Origin: JAGVJT01 sp964513205
GTDB lineage: Bacteria > Pseudomonadota > Gammaproteobacteria > Legionellales > Legionellaceae
DNA length: 64,000 nucleotides
Direction: 5' to 3'
Assembly: GCA_964513205.1 (NCBI GenBank)
Contig: CAZELP010000002.1
Span: 90,214-154,213 of the forward strand
Shown: positions 61,086 to 64,000 of the stretch, one piece after another
Numbering within the stretch: the stretch's first letter is position 1
How the letters are laid out: each line of letters begins with the position of its first letter
The notes under the pieces: model-generated
What the model saw: the letters and a program-made list of their open reading frames with translations, nothing else
What the model was told of the DNA's origin: nothing
The model's database searches: none
Position numbers and translations under genes: made by a program

Positions 61086-61436
61086 TTATTCTTTGCCTGT
61101 GTCGTCTTCTTTTAGCAAGTCGGTGGGGATATTCAATCCTGCTGTAAGTTGTGCGATCTTGTCTTTAGATGCTTTTTCTATTTTACGTACTGCATCATTG
61201 AATGCTGCAATTAGCAGATCAGTCAAAAACTCAGTATCTTCCTCAAGAGCTGTTGGTTTGATATTCATGGATTTCACTTCATGACGACCATTCATTTCAA
61301 TGACAACCATGCCACCACCAGATTCTCCGCGTACTACCATATCTGTCAATTGTTGTTGAGCATCTTGCATGCGTTGTTGCATTTTTTGTGCTTCGCGCAT
61401 TAGATTGCCTAAGTTTTGATCGAAATTCATGGCCAT
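61086..61436 (-). CDS. ybaB: Nucleoid-associated protein YbaB/EbfC
   Basis: YbaB-family proteins are small dimeric DNA-binding proteins. The 116-residue product has NLMREAQKMQQRMQDAQQQL (coiled coil), then GESGGGMVVIEMNGRHEVKS and DLLIAAFNDAVRKIE. The start may be either Met1 or Met3 of MAMNFDQN. It sits between dnaX (35 bp) and recR (8 bp). Function in DNA repair is suggested by its conserved neighbourhood. Confidence 0.94.
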   Translation of the reverse strand: MAMNFDQNLGNLMREAQKMQQRMQDAQQQLTDMVVRGESGGGMVVIEMNGRHEVKSMNIKPTALEEDTEFLTDLLIAAFNDAVRKIEKASKDKIAQLTAGLNIPTDLLKEDDTGKE

Positions 61437-61471
61437 TTTTTACCCCTTAATTTATTCGTTATGCTCTTTAA

Positions 61472-63343
61472 TTATATGCCATCTTTTAGAAGTTCGACAG
61501 AATCTTGACGAATTTCGGCAGAAAATACTTGTTTAATTGTATTGAGTTGAGGATCCTCAAGTAGAAGATCGAAGGCTTTTTGGCGATTTTCATCCTGTTG
61601 GATTGCTTTTTCTTTGGCTGGAGTTAATTGATTTTCGGTTGTATTTTGAAGAGAGATTTTTACAGTGATCGCATACATCTTAAAAACAGATTCTTCAATT
61701 TTTTTCAACACCGCAGGTGTAAAAAGCGAGCGATGAGAAGAAGACACACCTAAAATTAAGCTGTTCTTATCAAAAGAAACCAAACTGGCATGTTCGACAG
61801 CGGCCTGAGCAAGTCCTTTAAGTTCTAGAGCGGAAATAATAGAGGACCATTCTGTGGGCACAGTACGAGTGGCCTTTGTTACGTGATGCATGGGTTCGAT
61901 CGAAATATTTGTTGTTTCATCTTGTGTCAATATTTCTGATATGGTGACATCTTCTGAAGGTAAATCAATCTCATCGATGGGCAGAAGATCGTCAAACAAC
62001 TGAAACTCAAATCCTTGAAATGAGTCTGTCGTTTCTGTTGGCTCTAGGGATATATCTTGATTGGGTTGTGTTTCTTGTACGATTGGTTCAGGTTCTGTTA
62101 TTTCTATTGCTACATCTATTTTTTCGCTTGTAGTCAGTTTAGTTTTTTCCGTTTTTTTTTCAACTTCCGCTGTAATGTTGGGGGAGTCAATTGATTCTAA
62201 TGAAGCCTTTTCTTGCACTGAAATTGACAATTCTTCAGGAAGACGTCTTGGTTGTTCAGTTGCAGGCATAAAAGTATGCATGCGCAGCAGCGTCATTTCA
62301 AAGCCGATGGCAAGTGTTGGGGTAATGAGAATATCTTGGGAGCCTTTGAGCGCAATTTGGTACAGTAGTTGTAATTCCTCTGCGGTAAATGCGTGCTGAT
62401 ATTTCAACAGTGCCCGTGTTTCATCAAATACAGAAGAAGCGCTGTCTAACACTTGAGATAAACAGAGTTGGTGGAGTGCAAAAATTAAATCTTGTAAAAT
62501 TTTTTCATAATTTCCGCCTTTACTTGCAATTGCAGTCGATACGCGCATCAATTGTTCTGGATTTCTGCGCGCGAGCGATTCGATGATTTCTTCTGCATAG
62601 CGAGTTTGTGTGAGGCTCAGTTGTGATTCCAGTACAGACAAGGATAATACGCCTTGACCTCCGGCGATTGCTTGATCCAGTAAGCTTAACGCATCTCGCA
62701 TACTACCTTGAGCAGTTTTTGCGAGTAATTGTATAGCCTCTTCTTCATAATGGGTTAAATTCTCTTCTTTTAAGATAAATTTTAGTTGTTCTGCTATCAG
62801 TTTTGTTGAAATTGGTTTCAAATGAAATTGCAGACATCTTGAGAGAATAGTAGCGGGTAATTTTTGTGGATCAGTCGTGGCCAACAAAAATTTTACATGC
62901 GCCGGCGGCTCTTCTAAAGTTTTCAATAAGGCATTAAAGCTATGTTGAGAAAGCATGTGAACTTCATCAATTAGGTAGACTTTATATCGACCGACTGTCG
63001 GTGCGTACGGTACATTGTCTAGAAGTTCTCGAACATCTTCCACTCGTGTATTGGATGCCGCATCGATTTCAATCAAGTCGACGTATGCTCCTTCGTCAAT
63101 TGCAAGACATGTGTCACAGCGCAGACAAGGGTTTGATGACAGCCCTTTTTCACAGTTTAATGCTTTTGCAAATAAACGACCAATAGTGGTTTTGCCAACA
63201 CCTCTTGTTCCTGTGAAGAGATACGCATGATGGAGTCTCGCATTTTCAAGAGAGTGTATAAGAGCGAGTGCGACGTGATCTTGACCAATAAGTGTCGAGA
63301 AACTTTTAGGTCGCCATTTTCTTGCCAATGCAATAGAGGTCAT
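61472..63343 (-). CDS. dnaX: DNA polymerase III tau (and possible gamma) subunit
   Basis: DnaX is the clamp-loader ATPase that links polymerase cores to the helicase. The 623-residue full product has the start IALARKWRPKSFSTLIGQ, Walker A GTRGVGKTT (45-53), a zinc module (CEKG...C-x-x-C-x-x-C, about residues 64-79), Walker B YLIDEVHML and the SRC motif at about 168-170. A Glu/Thr-rich linker (about 370-480) leads to the tau-specific C-terminal domain. An A9 run on the coding strand (62152-62160, codons 396-398) lies just after the AAA+ and collar part. Slippage by one base either way ends translation at about 401-402 residues, matching a gamma-like product. The 4.5S RNA gene lies just upstream. 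Confidence 0.96.
   Translation of the reverse strand: MTSIALARKWRPKSFSTLIGQDHVALALIHSLENARLHHAYLFTGTRGVGKTTIGRLFAKALNCEKGLSSNPCLRCDTCLAIDEGAYVDLIEIDAASNTRVEDVRELLDNVPYAPTVGRYKVYLIDEVHMLSQHSFNALLKTLEEPPAHVKFLLATTDPQKLPATILSRCLQFHLKPISTKLIAEQLKFILKEENLTHYEEEAIQLLAKTAQGSMRDALSLLDQAIAGGQGVLSLSVLESQLSLTQTRYAEEIIESLARRNPEQLMRVSTAIASKGGNYEKILQDLIFALHQLCLSQVLDSASSVFDETRALLKYQHAFTAEELQLLYQIALKGSQDILITPTLAIGFEMTLLRMHTFMPATEQPRRLPEELSISVQEKASLESIDSPNITAEVEKKTEKTKLTTSEKIDVAIEITEPEPIVQETQPNQDISLEPTETTDSFQGFEFQLFDDLLPIDEIDLPSEDVTISEILTQDETTNISIEPMHHVTKATRTVPTEWSSIISALELKGLAQAAVEHASLVSFDKNSLILGVSSSHRSLFTPAVLKKIEESVFKMYAITVKISLQNTTENQLTPAKEKAIQQDENRQKAFDLLLEDPQLNTIKQVFSAEIRQDSVELLKDGI
62139..62160 (-). promoter_or_regulatory. 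A9 slippage site in dnaX
   Basis: On the coding strand nine adenines (62160 down to 62152) follow GTTG. In zero frame they include A-AAA-AAA, a valid -1 slippery heptamer. The -1 frame stops at TAA 62141-62139; the +1 frame stops at TGA 62136-62134. No strong SD-like element or hairpin is evident, so transcriptional slippage seems likelier than a ribosomal shift. Confidence 0.5.
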
Positions 63344-63364
63344 AAGATTATATCGATTGGTTAG

Positions 63365-63477
63365 GGCGGCGAGACCATGAGCAACACTTCGGCACCCGAG
63401 TGAATAGTTACCGCTGCTCCCTTCCGGGCCTGACGGGGTTCACCATTTCTCGTTGCGAAGGGACCCATAGTCCCACC
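63365..63477 (-). ncRNA. ffs: 4.5S (small bacterial SRP) RNA
   Basis: On the minus strand the region contains GTCAGGCCCGGAAGGGAGCA, matching the conserved SRP domain IV (GGAA tetraloop and the symmetric loop bound by the Ffh M domain). The ends pair: GGTGGGACTATG (5' end near 63477) with CATGGTCTCGCC (3' end near 63368), 12 bp with three G-U wobbles. Length is about 113 nt, like E. coli 4.5S RNA (114). It lies 21 bp before dnaX, a frequent bacterial location. Exact ends are estimates; the precursor is expected to be trimmed. Confidence 0.95.
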
Positions 63478-63613
63478 ATCGTGAAGAGCAGAAGATACCA
63501 AAAACAAAACAAAAAATCCATCTCTAAATTCACATCGACATATAAAGGTATAACATACGCGGACGCACTCCTATTTTTTAAGTGAATCAATGAATGATGC
63601 GATTTTCGAAAAA

Positions 63614-63880
63614 TTAATAGCAACTTTCGTGGGTAATACAATTTCCATCATAGCATTTTTTTTCAACAGCACAATGCGGCGCAACATAAGGTGTTGCACT
63701 ATACCAGGCAGCTCCGGGTGTCGCGACAAATGGTGCTCGATATGCACCATATGGGTGAGCATAATAATCGGCGTGCGCATATCCTCCGTGGTAAACACCA
63801 CCATGTGCAGCCACCCATGACATACTGGTTATTGGGAAACAAATTGCTGTCAAAAGCAATACAACGCGCAATAAGTTCAT
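63614..63880 (-). CDS. Small exported Gly/His/Tyr/Ala-rich protein, unknown
   Basis: I do not recognise this 88-residue product. A signal peptide (MNLLRVVLLLTAICFPITSMS) leads to a low-complexity body with repeated H-G-G-x-Y-H/A-x and Y-A-H-P-Y-G-A-Y segments. A C-terminal knot-like region has four cysteines (APHCAVEKKCYDGNCITHESCY). CGGAG lies seven bases before the ATG, a good ribosome-binding site. A TATAAT lies at 63914-63919 on the minus strand, without a matching -35. It could be a secreted metal-binding or structural peptide; this is inference. The 136 bp between its stop and the 4.5S gene hold nothing else recognised. Confidence 0.72.
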   Translation of the reverse strand: MNLLRVVLLLTAICFPITSMSWVAAHGGVYHGGYAHADYYAHPYGAYRAPFVATPGAAWYSATPYVAPHCAVEKKCYDGNCITHESCY

Positions 63881-63958
63881 TATATTCTCCGATTGTTTAT
63901 TTTATATATTCTAATTATAGAGCTTTGTATGTATTTTGCTTTTTCTACAAAAAAGTAG

Positions 63959-63986
63959 TTGACAAAGGAAGGAGAATGAGTAGAAT
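63959..63986 (+). promoter_or_regulatory. Strong sigma70 promoter reading out of the window
   Basis: A perfect -35 TTGACA (63959-63964) and -10 TAGAAT (63981-63986) are 16 bp apart, with an A/T-rich UP-like stretch before them (TTTTTCTACAAAAAAGTAG). Such strong promoters often precede rRNA or tRNA genes. The gene itself lies beyond position 64000. Confidence 0.7.
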
Positions 63987-64000
63987 GCACACCACTTGCT

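Noticed and set aside
63347..63352. TATAAT just before the dnaX ATG as a promoter
   Set aside because: The transcription start would fall inside or after the start codon and the -35 would lie in the 4.5S gene with no match.
1..64000. tRNA genes, CRISPR arrays, insertion sequences and prophage genes
   Set aside because: Gaps are short and none showed cloverleaf, spaced direct repeats, transposase or integrase sequence on reading.

Overview
The window is a dense, moderately AT-rich bacterial chromosome segment of about 60 genes with very short gaps. Family content and gene order (prfB-lysS, trxB/ftsK-lolA-yhdP, ubiE-ubiJ-ubiB-tatAB, ffh-rpsP-rimM-trmD-rplS, dnaX-ybaB-recR with a 4.5S RNA gene) point to a gammaproteobacterium. 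A Legionellales-type (Coxiella/Legionella-like) organism is my best guess. That guess rests on overall protein resemblance, the trxB-ftsK-lolA order and a few odd accessory proteins, not on a computed phylogeny. No phage, transposase, CRISPR array or tRNA gene was seen.

Layout, left to right. 1-3.2 kb: the 5' part of an HGSNAT/NagX-like acyltransferase (minus, cut by the window edge), divergent from prfB-lysS. 3.2-11 kb: trxB (minus), then ftsK-lolA-yhdP (plus), closed by a strong bidirectional terminator. 11-19.6 kb: a long minus-strand run, rsmA - TraI_2-domain protein - apaH - tolC-like - macA-like - macB-like ATPase - macB-like permease - mltB-like, which mixes rRNA methylation, Ap4A hydrolysis and a tripartite efflux pump. 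19.6-22.6 kb: thiE-thiM-thiD (thiamine salvage) and tatC. 22.5-28 kb (minus): tatB, tatA, ubiB, ubiJ, ubiE, a proline-rich secreted peptide, a DUF1841 protein and anmK. 28-30 kb (plus): a multi-pass membrane protein with a near-consensus promoter and a J-domain protein with low-complexity tails, both plausible accessory or effector-like genes. 30-32.4 kb (minus): a GMP-reductase-family enzyme and a PIN-PhoH ATPase. 32.5-45.2 kb (plus): smpB, glmS, tex, yciA, a 540-residue unknown, then a second tripartite efflux system (RND pump, adaptor, outer-membrane lipoprotein).

45.2-49.3 kb (minus) is the most unusual locus. Four overlapping genes encode a C39-like cysteine peptidase, an ATP-grasp ligase with an N-terminal RLAN-type domain, a GCS2-type carboxylate-amine ligase and an N-formylglutamate-amidohydrolase-family hydrolase, behind their own sigma70-like promoter. 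It looks like a peptide/amide-forming and trimming pathway of unknown product.

49.3-64 kb: uvrA (plus); an ABC-2 exporter pair; rplS-trmD-rimM-rpsP and ffh (minus); a CNNM/CorC membrane protein (plus); then a minus-strand sulfatase-fold membrane enzyme, recR, ybaB and dnaX. dnaX has an A9 run placed where slippage would make a gamma-like short product. The 4.5S RNA gene, a small secreted Gly/His/Tyr/Ala-rich protein and a strong outward-facing promoter at the right edge complete the window.

Functionally, translation (prfB, lysS, rsmA, rimM, trmD, rplS, rpsP, smpB), protein targeting (ffh + 4.5S RNA, tatABC, lolA), envelope work (yhdP, mltB, anmK, glmS, two efflux systems) and DNA maintenance (ftsK, uvrA, recR, dnaX) dominate. 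Gene overlaps of 1-41 bp are the rule, suggesting widespread translational coupling.
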